In this document: positions 1-10,193 of the stretch, one piece after another
Layout of the letters: every line of letters begins with the position of its first letter
How positions within the stretch are numbered: the stretch's first letter is position 1
DNA from: Actinomyces respiraculi
GTDB taxonomy: Bacteria > Actinomycetota > Actinomycetes > Actinomycetales > Actinomycetaceae
Direction: 5' to 3'
DNA length: 64,000 nucleotides
NCBI RefSeq assembly: GCF_014595995.2
Contig: NZ_CP063989.1
Coordinates: 62,001-126,000 of the forward strand
Program-made: the position numbers and the translations under genes
The notes under the pieces: generated by a model
The model's input: only the letters and a program-made list of their open reading frames with translations
What the model was told of the DNA's origin: nothing
Database searches by the model: none

Positions 1-158
1 ACGATGGAGTTGACCAGCGCGAGGACGAGCCCGATGAGCAGGTAGATGAGGACGGTGTCCAACGTCGTGGAGCCGCCCGTGACCCGGATGCCGCTGAGGA
101 TCGAGGCGGCCAACCACAAACCGGCGGCGTTTCCGATGGTGCGCGCGATGAATTCCAT
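1..158 (-). CDS. Holin-like small membrane protein, 3' end outside window
   Basis: Translating the minus strand from the ATG at 158 gives at least 52 residues with two hydrophobic stretches, beginning MEFIARTIGNAAGLWLAA and running off the left edge. A GGGAGG ribosome site lies 7 bases upstream. The pattern resembles the actinobacterial YvlD / four-helix phage-holin family (membrane proteins of about 115-130 residues, not actual phage holins). Only the first half is visible, so the family call is tentative. It faces away from the next gene, so 159-295 probably holds divergent promoters. Confidence 0.6.
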   Translation of the reverse strand, partial: MEFIARTIGNAAGLWLAASILSGIRVTGGSTTLDTVLIYLLIGLVLALVNSI

Positions 159-295
159 AGATCGATCCTCCCACGTGGTGCGCGGGATGGCTGTGGCCCA
201 TCGCTCGCTGAGAACTGCGTGTTCACGCTGAGCCCTGCGCGGAAGGGTCATGCCTCAGCGGTGGGGGTGGGCGCGACGTCGGGGGACAATGGACA

Positions 296-1012
296 ATGCG
301 GAGCGTGAACGAGCGCCCGGCCGCCCCTGGTTCCGACGACGAGAACCCAGCCACTCCTGGTTCCGACGACGTTGAGGTTCCCGCGTGGATCCTCGACCTC
401 GTCCCCGTCGCCGACCTCGCTCGCAACCACCTGCGCGCCAGCCTCTGGACAGCCGTCGTGGTCGTGCTCGCCATCGTCGGTGGCGCCTGCCTGAGCACCG
501 GGACGAGCGGGCTCACCACCACTCTGTTGCCCGTCTCCGGCGTCACCGGCCTGCTGCTCGCGGGCGTGGTCACAGGCCGTCTGAGACGAAGCGGCCCCAC
601 CCCGACGTCGCCCGGTGAGAGCACGGCGCCCCTGCGTCCCGGCGGGCGCACGCTCGCCGCGCTGCTCGTCCTCGACATCGTGGGCACCGCGCTCGGTCTC
701 GTGGTGCTCGCCGCGGCGGCACTGTGCGGGATCGACGGCGCTCTCGTCGGCGCGGCCCTGCTCGTGGGCGTGCTCATCGCCGTCGGGACGGCGGGCGTGC
801 TCGTTGACGAGCTGTTCCCGGGATGGCGCCTCAGGTGGTTCGGCGGCACTGGCACCGCTGCGCTTCTCGTGCTGCTCGCAAGCGGGGGCGTGCTCGCGCT
901 CGGGCGGGGCCTGTGGTGGCTGGTGCTCGGGCTCGCCGTCGTCGCCGACCTGGCGGGTCTGCTCGCCCTGCGGGCCGGACGACGTCGCGACCTCGCTGAT
1001 CCGGCCCGGTAA
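296..1012 (+). CDS. Hypothetical polytopic membrane protein
   Basis: A protein of 238 residues with about 35 polar N-terminal residues that include a twice-repeated PGSDD motif (a 16-bp direct DNA repeat), followed by roughly six hydrophobic segments between residues 45 and 225. I see no catalytic or transport motif and do not recognise the family. The ATG at 296 keeps the repeat in frame. It is a free-standing gene with no clear operon partner; 1013-1140 holds three copies of a short ATCCGGCCCGG-like repeat and no gene. Confidence 0.65.
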   Translation: MRSVNERPAAPGSDDENPATPGSDDVEVPAWILDLVPVADLARNHLRASLWTAVVVVLAIVGGACLSTGTSGLTTTLLPVSGVTGLLLAGVVTGRLRRSGPTPTSPGESTAPLRPGGRTLAALLVLDIVGTALGLVVLAAAALCGIDGALVGAALLVGVLIAVGTAGVLVDELFPGWRLRWFGGTGTAALLVLLASGGVLALGRGLWWLVLGLAVVADLAGLLALRAGRRRDLADPAR

Positions 1013-1140
1013 TCCGGCCCGGGCACCCGTCTTAGTCATCCGGCCCGGGCACCACAGGGCCCTGCCGTGACGCCCTGGGGGCCAGTTGTCCACAGGCTCG
1101 GCGACCGGCCTCGCTTACCCGGGGCCCGCTGCCTACCGTC

Positions 1141-1377
1141 GTGAGCATGATTTCGCTCCATATCGGTGCGGCACGCACCAGCATTGAGCAGGCCGTCGCC
1201 CTTGTCCCCGCCCTCGTCCCGGACACCTGGACCGGTGGCGCCTCCGAATCCTGCCAGCGCAACCTCGACGAGGCCCGTGCCCTCCTCGTCACCGTCGAAA
1301 CGCTCCTGGACGAGGCGGCCAGCGCCCTCGCCGCCGTCTCCTGCGAGGACACGCTCGTCTGCTGGGGCACGCCATGA
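1141..1377 (+). CDS. Small WXG-like helical protein
   Basis: A 78-residue, Ala/Leu-rich helical protein with a DTWTGG turn near residue 30 between two amphipathic helices, as in the WXG100/ESAT-6 helical hairpin. The GTG at 1141 or the ATG at 1147 could start it; no clear ribosome site separates them. Its stop overlaps the next start in ATGA (1374-1377), so the two are translationally coupled and probably make partner proteins. No type VII ATPase (EccC/EssC) is in the window, so secretion is inference. Confidence 0.6.
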   Translation: MSMISLHIGAARTSIEQAVALVPALVPDTWTGGASESCQRNLDEARALLVTVETLLDEAASALAAVSCEDTLVCWGTP

Positions 1378-3365
1378 GCACCACCTACGCCACGACCCAC
1401 GTGACCTACTCCTCCGACGGCGCCTCCGACACTGCCACCCCCCTCGTCGAGCAGCCCTACGAGACCAGCTGGAGCGCCGGTTCCGGCACTGTCACCGCCC
1501 TCGTCGTCGGTGGTACCTGCTCCGTCGACACCTCGGACCTCGACAGCCTCGCTCTCGCCCTCACCGCCGCGGGCGACCATCTCGACCAGGCCCGCCTCGA
1601 GGTGCTCAAGACTATCACCGAGGTCGAGAGTGCCGGCCCGCCACCGGTGGAGGCCCCGACGCATGTCCTGGCGTACCCCTCCATGGTGCCAGTAACCCTG
1701 CCCGGCGCCGAGCCCGCAGGTGGGACGACCGCCGGCTGGGCCTGGGGTGACAACGACAGCGTTCCCGTCCCCGGCGTCGGACGCTTAAGCAGGAACGTCA
1801 CCTGCATGCTCGGCCAGCACCACGCCATCAATGCTCTCGAGGTGCTCGCGGACGGTCCCAGCTCCCTGGCGGAGACCGCCGGCGCCCTGCACGACCTCGC
1901 GTCCGCGGTCACTGAGGCCGCCGATGCCTACTCGGGCGCCGAGTCGGCGGTCCGGGCCCGCTGGGCCACCGGCACCCTGTCAGACCTGAGAACGGACGTG
2001 CTGAACTACGCCTCCTCCCCGCTCGTCACCATCCTCGGCCTCCAGGCCCTCATGGTCATCCGGGCGCTCACATTCGACGGCGCCCTCCTCGACGACTCCG
2101 ACGCCGACCTCATCCAGGTCGCGAGCCTCCTCCAGGACGACGCCCTGGCCCTCTGGGCCATCCGGGACCTCATGCTCGTCATCATCGCCAGCCAATGGGT
2201 CCGGGATGCCGGCACCGGCACTGAGGCGGCCGCCGTGGAGGCCTATCTTGCCGACGTCGCCCACCGCCTCAACCCTGTGGTGACCGAGCGCTTGCCCAAG
2301 ACCGTTCAGGTTGGCTCGCGCAGCGTCCCCACCTCCAGCCTCACCGAGATGCAGCGTGTCTCCGCCTACCTCGCCATGATCGGAGCGGCCTCCGGGGCGC
2401 GCCTGCACGGCGCTCGCACGGGCGTCGTCGTCTCCGCACAGGGCGGCGGCTCTGTCACCGTCCCCACCCCCTCCGTCGACCCCTTCGCACTGGGAACCGC
2501 CGTCCCCGTCCTCACCACTGACGGGACTCCAGTGACGGCCCCCGCCACCGCCGCCGACGTCATTCGCTACAGCGCCGGGCTCAAGAAGGCCGACACGGAC
2601 CCCTCCACCGGCGTCATCTCCGTCCTGCGCACCGACCACGCGGACGGGACCACCTCCTGGCTCGTCGTCGTACCCGGCACCACGGACTGGGGCATGGGCG
2701 ACTCCAACCCTCAGGACCTGCTCACCAACTTCGAGGCCGTGGCTGGACAGCCCACCGACATGGAGAGCGCCGTCGTCACCGCCATGCGGGCGGCCGGTAT
2801 CCAGGAGGGCGACCCCGTTGCCATCTACGGTCACAGCCAGGGGGCCATCAGCGTCGCCAACGTTGCCGCCGACCCCGCCGTCGCCGATCACTTCAACATC
2901 ACCCATCTGCTCACCGCCGGTGGTCCCGTCGCCGGAGCGGCAGTGCCCGACGACGTCACCGCCCTCCACCTGGAAGACACGGCCGACATCGTGCCCGCCC
3001 TGGACGCCGCCCCCAACCCCACAAGCGCCACACGCACCACCGTTCTTCTCAACACCACCGAGGCCGGTATCGACGGTTACCCGCACGGCACCGAGCACTA
3101 CGCGCAGGCGGTCGAACACATGGACTCCGAGCCCGCCCTCGCCGACTTCCAGGCCGAGCTCGCCGACGTCACGGGTGCCGGGGAGGAGGGGGCCGTCACC
3201 ACCGAGTACGTCTTCGACATCACCAGGAGCACTGACGTCACCGTGTGGGAGCAGGTGGCGGGTACGTCCGAGCACAGGTCCGAGCCCGACCCCCAGCCCG
3301 GGCCCGCACCCACCCCCGTGCCCGTCGTCCAGCACCCGGGGAGCGGGTCGGCGAGCCAGTGGTGA
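1374..3365 (+). CDS. Large protein with alpha/beta-hydrolase (GHSQG) domain, possible type VII substrate
   Basis: A 663-residue protein. Residues 1-300 are mostly helical with no recognised fold and include stretches like WXG/LXG-type delivery domains. From about residue 410 comes a hydrolase-like region with the nucleophile elbow YGHSQGA (Gly486, Ser488), then an Asp in DTADIVP and a His in YPHGTEH that could complete a Ser-Asp-His triad. The last 30 residues are a Pro-rich tail. There is no Sec signal peptide. Coupling to the WXG-like gene upstream suggests the two are exported or act together. Lipase, esterase or peptidase activity cannot be told apart from the sequence. Confidence 0.65.
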   Translation: MSTTYATTHVTYSSDGASDTATPLVEQPYETSWSAGSGTVTALVVGGTCSVDTSDLDSLALALTAAGDHLDQARLEVLKTITEVESAGPPPVEAPTHVLAYPSMVPVTLPGAEPAGGTTAGWAWGDNDSVPVPGVGRLSRNVTCMLGQHHAINALEVLADGPSSLAETAGALHDLASAVTEAADAYSGAESAVRARWATGTLSDLRTDVLNYASSPLVTILGLQALMVIRALTFDGALLDDSDADLIQVASLLQDDALALWAIRDLMLVIIASQWVRDAGTGTEAAAVEAYLADVAHRLNPVVTERLPKTVQVGSRSVPTSSLTEMQRVSAYLAMIGAASGARLHGARTGVVVSAQGGGSVTVPTPSVDPFALGTAVPVLTTDGTPVTAPATAADVIRYSAGLKKADTDPSTGVISVLRTDHADGTTSWLVVVPGTTDWGMGDSNPQDLLTNFEAVAGQPTDMESAVVTAMRAAGIQEGDPVAIYGHSQGAISVANVAADPAVADHFNITHLLTAGGPVAGAAVPDDVTALHLEDTADIVPALDAAPNPTSATRTTVLLNTTEAGIDGYPHGTEHYAQAVEHMDSEPALADFQAELADVTGAGEEGAVTTEYVFDITRSTDVTVWEQVAGTSEHRSEPDPQPGPAPTPVPVVQHPGSGSASQW

Positions 3366-3383
3366 CGGTGCGAGGATGCCCGC

Positions 3384-4454
3384 ATGAGCGCACACATCCG
3401 CCCGGCCGTCACCACCCTGCCCGCCTACGTCCCCGGGGCGCGGCCCGCCCGGTCCGATATCGCCAAGCTCTCCTCCAACGAGATGCCCTACCCCATCCAG
3501 GACAGCGTCCTCGATGCGGTGACCGCCGCGGCCCGCTGCGCCCACCGCTACCCGGAGATGACCGGGGACACTCTGCGCGCCGCCCTCGCCGCGCGCCACG
3601 GCCTGAGCGCCGAGACCATCGCCGTCGGCAACGGCTCGACCGCGCTCATCCAGCACCTACTCGACACGGTCTGTGACGACGGCGACGACGTCGTCATGCC
3701 GTGGCGCTCCTTCGAGGCCTACCCGATCTGCGTCGCCGTCGCCGGAGCCCGGGCCGTCACGGTCTCGCTCACCGCCGACGCGCGCCAGGACGTCGACGCC
3801 CTCGTCAACGCGGTCACCCCCCGCACGCGCCTGCTCATGGTGTGCACCCCCAATAACCCGACCTCGACGGCCCTGACCGCCGCCGAGCTCGGCGAGCTGC
3901 TCGATCGGGTGAGCGAGAACGTGGTGGTCATGGTGGATGAGGCCTACCTCGACTTCGTCACCGACCCCGCCGTCGGCGACGCCACCACCCTGCTGGCCGA
4001 GCACCCCCACCTCGTGGTCTCACGCACCTTCTCCAAGGCGCACGCCTTGGCCGGCATGCGCGTGGGCTACCTCATGGGGGAGGCCGGGCTCATGGGCGCC
4101 GTCCGCTCCGTCGCGACCCCCTTCGGCGTCAGCCTGCCCGCCCAGGCCGCGGCGCTCGCCGCTCTGGAACCGCAGGCCCTGGCCGAGACGACCCGCCGGG
4201 CCGGGCTCGTTGCCGCCGAGCGTGACCGGGTGGTGGCGGCGCTGCGCGAGAGCGGGTGGGACGTGCCCGATGCGCAGGGCAACTTCTACTGGCTCGCCGT
4301 CGGCCAGGCCACGACGGCGCTGGCCCGGCACTGCACCGAGGCCGGGATCCTCGTGCGCCCCTTTGCCGGGGAGGGTGTGCGCGTGAGCGTTGGCAGGCCC
4401 GAGGAGAACGACCGGGTGATCAGCGCCCTGGCCTCCTGGCGCGCCCGCGCCTGA
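3384..4454 (+). CDS. pat: Aromatic amino acid / histidinol-phosphate aminotransferase
   Basis: A 356-residue class I/II PLP-dependent aminotransferase. It begins with the characteristic PAYVPGARP and KLSSNEMPY segments, has the cofactor Asp in VDEAYLDF and the Schiff-base lysine in SRTFSKAHALAGMRVGY. Length and N-terminus match the actinobacterial HisC2/Pat group, which makes phenylalanine from phenylpyruvate. The presence of pheA in the same window (34,379) fits Pat, but the genes are 30 kb apart and HisC-type activity is not excluded. A GAGGA ribosome site precedes the ATG. Confidence 0.85.
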   Translation: MSAHIRPAVTTLPAYVPGARPARSDIAKLSSNEMPYPIQDSVLDAVTAAARCAHRYPEMTGDTLRAALAARHGLSAETIAVGNGSTALIQHLLDTVCDDGDDVVMPWRSFEAYPICVAVAGARAVTVSLTADARQDVDALVNAVTPRTRLLMVCTPNNPTSTALTAAELGELLDRVSENVVVMVDEAYLDFVTDPAVGDATTLLAEHPHLVVSRTFSKAHALAGMRVGYLMGEAGLMGAVRSVATPFGVSLPAQAAALAALEPQALAETTRRAGLVAAERDRVVAALRESGWDVPDAQGNFYWLAVGQATTALARHCTEAGILVRPFAGEGVRVSVGRPEENDRVISALASWRARA

Positions 4455-4456
4455 GC

Positions 4457-4498
4457 GGCCGGTCCGGGCAGCCAGACGGGCCGGGCTGCCGACCGGCC
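4457..4498. terminator. Bidirectional terminator between convergent genes
   Basis: Arms of about 17 bases (GGCCGGTC plus GGGCAGCC, each paired) around a short loop lie exactly between the stop of the aminotransferase gene and the stop of the YwiC-like gene. There is no T-run, so factor-independent action is uncertain. Confidence 0.55.
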
Positions 4499-5436
4499 TA
4501 CCAGGAGGCGACGGTGAGCAGGAACAGGACGCAGATGACGATCTCCACGACCCCCATCGTCCCCGGGCGCAGGCCGCGGTGCCGCGTGCGCACGAGCTGC
4601 CACTGCACGCTCGGAAGGACGAAGGAGCGCACCGCCAGCGCCACCCACAGCAGCGCGTGCGCCCGGGGCAGGAACCCGGCCGACGCCGCCCACACTGTTG
4701 CCAGCGCGACCACCGTGTGCCAGGCGACCGTCCCCGCCAGGAGGCGGTTGTTGAAGCGCTCGCGGATCATCGACTTGATGTAGGGCACCGTCCCGCAGAA
4801 GTACGCGGCCGTCAGTCCCGTCACCAGCCACATCCACGGCCAGCCGGTCAGCTCGCCGTTCGGGCTCGCCCCCGGCAGGCCCGCCGTCGGCGTCAGTCCC
4901 AGCAGGCCGCCGGCGCCGCCGACCGCCAGGTGGTAGGTCACCGCCGCCATGAGGGAGGCGGCCGTCGTCGTCGAGAGCCCTGACAGCAGTGAGCGCTCGC
5001 GGCCCTGCCACACCTCCCACAGGGCGACGGCGAACAGCGGCGTCAGCGGCAGCGCCCAACCGAACAGGTAGGGGGCTGCCGCCAGGGTGATGAGGCCAAG
5101 CAGCCCCGTCATGCCCGTGTACACCGCCAGCGGCACCAGGATGAGCCGACGCCGACGCGGCGAGCGGGTGCGCAGCCACTGTGACCAGGCCCAGTAGGTG
5201 AGGTAGGCGCTCCACCAGGCGGGCACGAACAGGAGGTTGACCCAGGAGAAGCCGCCGACCACCCAGCCGACCACCGGCGGCAGGGCCAGCATCGACCAGG
5301 CGCCGTGCTGGTTGGGCACCCACGCTTTGCGGCCCGGCTGATGCCGGATGCGCTCCTGCTTGGCCTTGGCGGCCTCGACGTGCTCGGCCGCGGTGCGCGG
5401 ACGCGGTTCCTCTCTCGGCTTGCCGGTGGCGAGCAT
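4498..5436 (-). CDS. YwiC-like integral membrane protein
   Basis: A 312-residue membrane protein with seven or eight hydrophobic segments. The N-terminal NQHGAWSMLALPPVVGW block is the signature of the YwiC-like family, whose function is unknown. A GTG at 5514 would give a longer protein, but the ATG at 5436 is preceded by a strong GGAGGA at good distance, so I prefer it. The cytosolic N-terminus is rich in Lys, Glu and Arg. It is monocistronic, convergent with the aminotransferase gene. Confidence 0.75.
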   Translation of the reverse strand: MLATGKPREEPRPRTAAEHVEAAKAKQERIRHQPGRKAWVPNQHGAWSMLALPPVVGWVVGGFSWVNLLFVPAWWSAYLTYWAWSQWLRTRSPRRRRLILVPLAVYTGMTGLLGLITLAAAPYLFGWALPLTPLFAVALWEVWQGRERSLLSGLSTTTAASLMAAVTYHLAVGGAGGLLGLTPTAGLPGASPNGELTGWPWMWLVTGLTAAYFCGTVPYIKSMIRERFNNRLLAGTVAWHTVVALATVWAASAGFLPRAHALLWVALAVRSFVLPSVQWQLVRTRHRGLRPGTMGVVEIVICVLFLLTVASW

Positions 5437-5534
5437 GATGTCGTCCTCCGGGCCAGGCCGGGACTGGTGCGAGGGGATGGGAGCGGGCTCACGGCCCTCG
5501 AAGCGCGCGGTCACGTTCTCAGGCTAGCGCCCTC

Positions 5535-7211
<1,677 letters not shown>

Positions 7212-7428
7212 GGTTATCAGTGTGTCACGGGCCACTGGGCAGGACGGAATCCTCCCGGCTGGCGGACCGGTCCGTCTCGCCCCCGCCCCGGTGCTGGGGC
7301 GGTCCGGCAACGGCGACCACCCGGGTTCCAACCGGCAGACCCGTGGCCGGGGTGGGGCTCATGGTTAGGGTGGCGTTGAGTCGGGCGGCAGGCCCGGCAG
7401 CCGCCCGGACCGCCGAGGAAGGACCGTC

Positions 7429-7815
7429 ATGACCCCCACCCGCATCGCCACCGAGAACGCCCCCGCCGCCGTTGGCCCCTACTCGCAGGCCGTCGAGGCG
7501 GGCGGCACCGTGTACATCTCCGGCCAGGTCCCGCTCGTGCCCGCCACCGGGCAGCTGGTCGACGGCGACATCCAGGCCCAGGCGGAGCAGGTGCTGCGCA
7601 ACGTCGGCGCGATCCTTCAGGCCGCGGGCCTGGGCTACGGCGACGTCGTCAAGACCACGGTCCTGCTGGCCGACATCGCCGACTTCGCGGCGGTCAACGA
7701 GGTCTACTCGCGCTTCTTCACCGGCCCCGTCCTGCCGGCCCGCGCCGCCTTTCAGGTCGCCGCCCTGCCGCTGGGGGCCGGCGTGGAGATCGAGGCCGTC
7801 GCCGTCCGCTCCTGA
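7429..7815 (+). CDS. ridA: RidA family enamine/imine deaminase
   Basis: A 128-residue YjgF/YER057c/UK114-family protein that hydrolyses reactive enamine/imine intermediates such as 2-aminoacrylate. It shows the opening [12 protein letters not shown], the YISGQVPL strand and the substrate-binding arginine in [22 protein letters not shown] ribosome site precedes the ATG. It is divergent from pgm with about 215 bp between. Confidence 0.92.
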   Translation: MTPTRIATENAPAAVGPYSQAVEAGGTVYISGQVPLVPATGQLVDGDIQAQAEQVLRNVGAILQAAGLGYGDVVKTTVLLADIADFAAVNEVYSRFFTGPVLPARAAFQVAALPLGAGVEIEAVAVRS

Positions 7816-7898
7816 CGGAGGGGCCGACGGTGGGGTCGGCGCGGGCACACCCTGCCCCGATCGATAACCTGGTCGCACTCTTCGGAAAGGAAGGCCCA

Positions 7899-9437
7899 AT
7901 GGTGGCACTCGGCGGACTCCGCTCCGTCCTCGCGCTGACGTCCAAGACCGCCGTCGGCGTGCTGCTGATCGCGCTGGCACCTTTGATGATTCTGTGGCCC
8001 TTCGGCCGCACCCACGCCCCACAGGTCGAGATCCACGACGAGTACGGGGTCCTGCAGCCGGCCGCCGTCGAGGACAGGCTCTCCGATCTGCGCTTCCGCC
8101 AGGACGTCACCCTCGCCGTCGTTACTCTCGACGCCGACTACTCCGCCAACTTCAACCTCGAGGTCCTCACGTACGCCCGTGAGAACCAGCCGCAGTGGAT
8201 CAGTGCCGAGGACCCGAACTACTGGGCCGACGGGCTCGTGATTCTTGCCGTCTCCCCGTCGGGGCGCTGGGTTGGCGTGTACTTCGGCGAGGACGTCAAG
8301 GTCGACACCGCCACCCAGGGAGGGATCCAGGAGGCGGGCAAGAACGCCTTCCGCGACGGCGACTGGGCCGGAGGCCTGGTGGACATGGGGCGGGAGGCCG
8401 CCCTCGCCGTCGGAAAGCCCGCCTTCGCCCGCGCCGGCGTGGTGTGGGTCGTCGGTGCCATCGCCGGGCTGTTCGGGACCGTGTCCGTGTGGTGGGCGGG
8501 CCTGATGAGCCGTGGCCGCTACCGGCGGGCCGAGCGCCACTACGCCAACGTCACCCGTGACTGGGAGGAGACGGAGGTCCTGGCACGCACGGTCCCCGAG
8601 AATGAGCCCCACGGCGCCCAGGTCCTCATCCGCTACTCCTGGTTCCGCGGCCGCTACTTCGACCTGACCAAGAAGATGCAGGAGATCAGCATCAACAAGG
8701 GGGCCGATTGGTTCCGCTTCCGCAACATCGGGCTCACCGGCTCCATCGCCGAGGAGGCCGCCACCCTCGACGAGCTCGACGACACGATTGCCAACGCCTC
8801 CGCCCTGCTCACCATGTCCTCGACGTGGCGTGAGGTCTGGAACAACGAGCTCGGGCCCGTGTACGAGGACGCCGCCGCCTTCGAGTCCCTGTGCGACCAG
8901 ATCGACAGGAAGGCTCTCGGTGTCTCCACGCTCGAGCAGCGCGCGTGGCTGCGCACCACCGTCAACGGCCTCGGCCAGTGGACGGCGGACCTGGAGGCGC
9001 GCCGGGTCACGCCGTCGGCGGCCCTGGACCACCTGGACTCGGTGAGCGAGAAGATCCGCAGCCGTGCGATGGACCTGTCCCAGCAGGCCATCAGCGCCGA
9101 TCAGTCCGCGAGTGCCGACCTCCGCAAGAAGCGGTACAAGGAGGTTCGCAAGAGCTGGAAGAAGAGCTCGGACCCCTATGCAGGCACGTGGAGGGTCGGC
9201 GACACGACCGGGACCTACCACCCGGCCTCGACCATCCGCCTGAACTCCTCCTCGGCCGGTCTGGAGGGCGCGGGACCGGCAAAGGGCTCGGCGTCGGGCT
9301 TCGCTCCCGTGGCCGGCCTGGTGACGGGCTACTCCACTGCCGCGAACTGGTCGGCGTCCACCTCCTCCGGCTCCGGCGGCAGCTACGGTGGGGGCGGCGG
9401 GGGTTTCTCCGGGGCGGGCTCGTCCTCGCACTTCTGA
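7899..9437 (+). CDS. DUF5129 protein with TPM-like domain
   Basis: 512 residues. After an N-terminal membrane segment (about residues 10-35) comes a domain of about 120 residues that looks like the TPM / DUF5129 module (VEDRLSDLRFRQDVTLAVV, then WADGLVILAVSP), a second membrane segment near residues 185-205, a long helical cytosolic part and a Gly/Ser-rich end (GGGGGGFSGAGSSSHF) typical of TPM proteins. Residues about 310-440 recur in the next gene. The start at 7899 is chosen for its GGAAAGGAAGG ribosome site; the frame opens earlier at 7830. Function unknown. Confidence 0.75.
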   Translation: MVALGGLRSVLALTSKTAVGVLLIALAPLMILWPFGRTHAPQVEIHDEYGVLQPAAVEDRLSDLRFRQDVTLAVVTLDADYSANFNLEVLTYARENQPQWISAEDPNYWADGLVILAVSPSGRWVGVYFGEDVKVDTATQGGIQEAGKNAFRDGDWAGGLVDMGREAALAVGKPAFARAGVVWVVGAIAGLFGTVSVWWAGLMSRGRYRRAERHYANVTRDWEETEVLARTVPENEPHGAQVLIRYSWFRGRYFDLTKKMQEISINKGADWFRFRNIGLTGSIAEEAATLDELDDTIANASALLTMSSTWREVWNNELGPVYEDAAAFESLCDQIDRKALGVSTLEQRAWLRTTVNGLGQWTADLEARRVTPSAALDHLDSVSEKIRSRAMDLSQQAISADQSASADLRKKRYKEVRKSWKKSSDPYAGTWRVGDTTGTYHPASTIRLNSSSAGLEGAGPAKGSASGFAPVAGLVTGYSTAANWSASTSSGSGGSYGGGGGGFSGAGSSSHF

Positions 9438-9475
9438 TCAGTGGGTGCCCCGATCAACCGGTGGAAGGACATCGG

Positions 9476-10117
9476 ATGCAGTACGCACAGGAGTTGATGA
9501 GCCTGGGCCCACAGTGGCCCCAGGCGTGGGCAAATGAGGTGGGGCCGGTGATGGAGGATGTGGGTACCGTGGACCGCTGGTGTATGACCGCGGAACGGGA
9601 CCGGACCGGTGTGCCCACAGCGCCTACCCGTCAATGGCTGCTGCAGTGCGTTCAGGGGCTGCAGGCGCTAGGCCAACAGCTGGGGGCACGCCAGGTCACC
9701 CCTGTTGAGGCCCTACAGGCCCTGGATCAGACGGCCCATCAACTGCGCGTGCAGGCGGACTGGCTCGGTCAGGCAGTGACACAGTTCTACCGGGACGACA
9801 TCAGCGCGCGTGCGGCCGAGATGCATGAGTCCTACCGCAACGCCTACTGGACGGGCCGCAGCACCACTCGGTATACGGGTAGGTGGTCCTTCCGAAGGAC
9901 CACCGGTAGGTACCGCCCGGAACAGACGGTGCGGGTCAACCCCAACCACCCACCCGCTGAGGTAGCAGCCTTCCAGGGCGTGTGCGCGCCCCTGACCGCA
10001 CTCGGGCAGGCCTTCTACGTGCAGGAGACGCAGGAGGACTACTACCAGAGGGGCGACCATCCGCTTGAGGCCCTGCTGGGGGTAGGGCTCGACCTGTTGG
10101 GTGGCTCCAGCAGGTGA
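9476..10117 (+). CDS. Truncated paralogue of the upstream DUF5129 protein
   Basis: 213 residues that align with the C-terminal half of the preceding protein: WANEVGPVMEDVGTVDRWC matches WNNELGPVYEDAAAFESLC, ARQVTPVEALQALD matches ARRVTPSAALDHLD, and TGRYRPEQTVRVN matches TGTYHPASTIRLN. It lacks the membrane segments and TPM-like domain. A GGAAGGA site precedes the ATG, so it may be expressed. It appears to be a diverged partial tandem duplicate; a conserved 22-bp tail of the parent gene sits 13 bp beyond its stop. Confidence 0.65.
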   Translation: MQYAQELMSLGPQWPQAWANEVGPVMEDVGTVDRWCMTAERDRTGVPTAPTRQWLLQCVQGLQALGQQLGARQVTPVEALQALDQTAHQLRVQADWLGQAVTQFYRDDISARAAEMHESYRNAYWTGRSTTRYTGRWSFRRTTGRYRPEQTVRVNPNHPPAEVAAFQGVCAPLTALGQAFYVQETQEDYYQRGDHPLEALLGVGLDLLGGSSR

Positions 10118-10130
10118 CCTTGCCGGGCGC

Positions 10131-10152
10131 GGGCTCGTCCTCGCACTTCTGA
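10131..10152 (+). repeat. Relic of the DUF5129 gene 3' end
   Basis: These 22 bases are identical to 9416-9437, which encode the SSSHF end and stop of the full-length DUF5129 gene. They lie just after the truncated paralogue, out of its coding frame, and mark the far edge of the ancestral duplication. Confidence 0.75.
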
Positions 10153-10193
10153 GCGGTCGGCGGCGGGTCGGCGCCAGCCGCTACGCTTCGTCC

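Noticed and set aside
1..158. Prophage holin
   Set aside because: The holin-like family name is historical; no endolysin or phage structural genes are nearby.
1980..3656. Minus-strand open frame of 558 codons
   Set aside because: It is the shadow of the hydrolase-like gene in very GC-rich DNA: Gly/Val/Asp-rich, no domain, no ribosome site, and it crosses two plus-strand genes.
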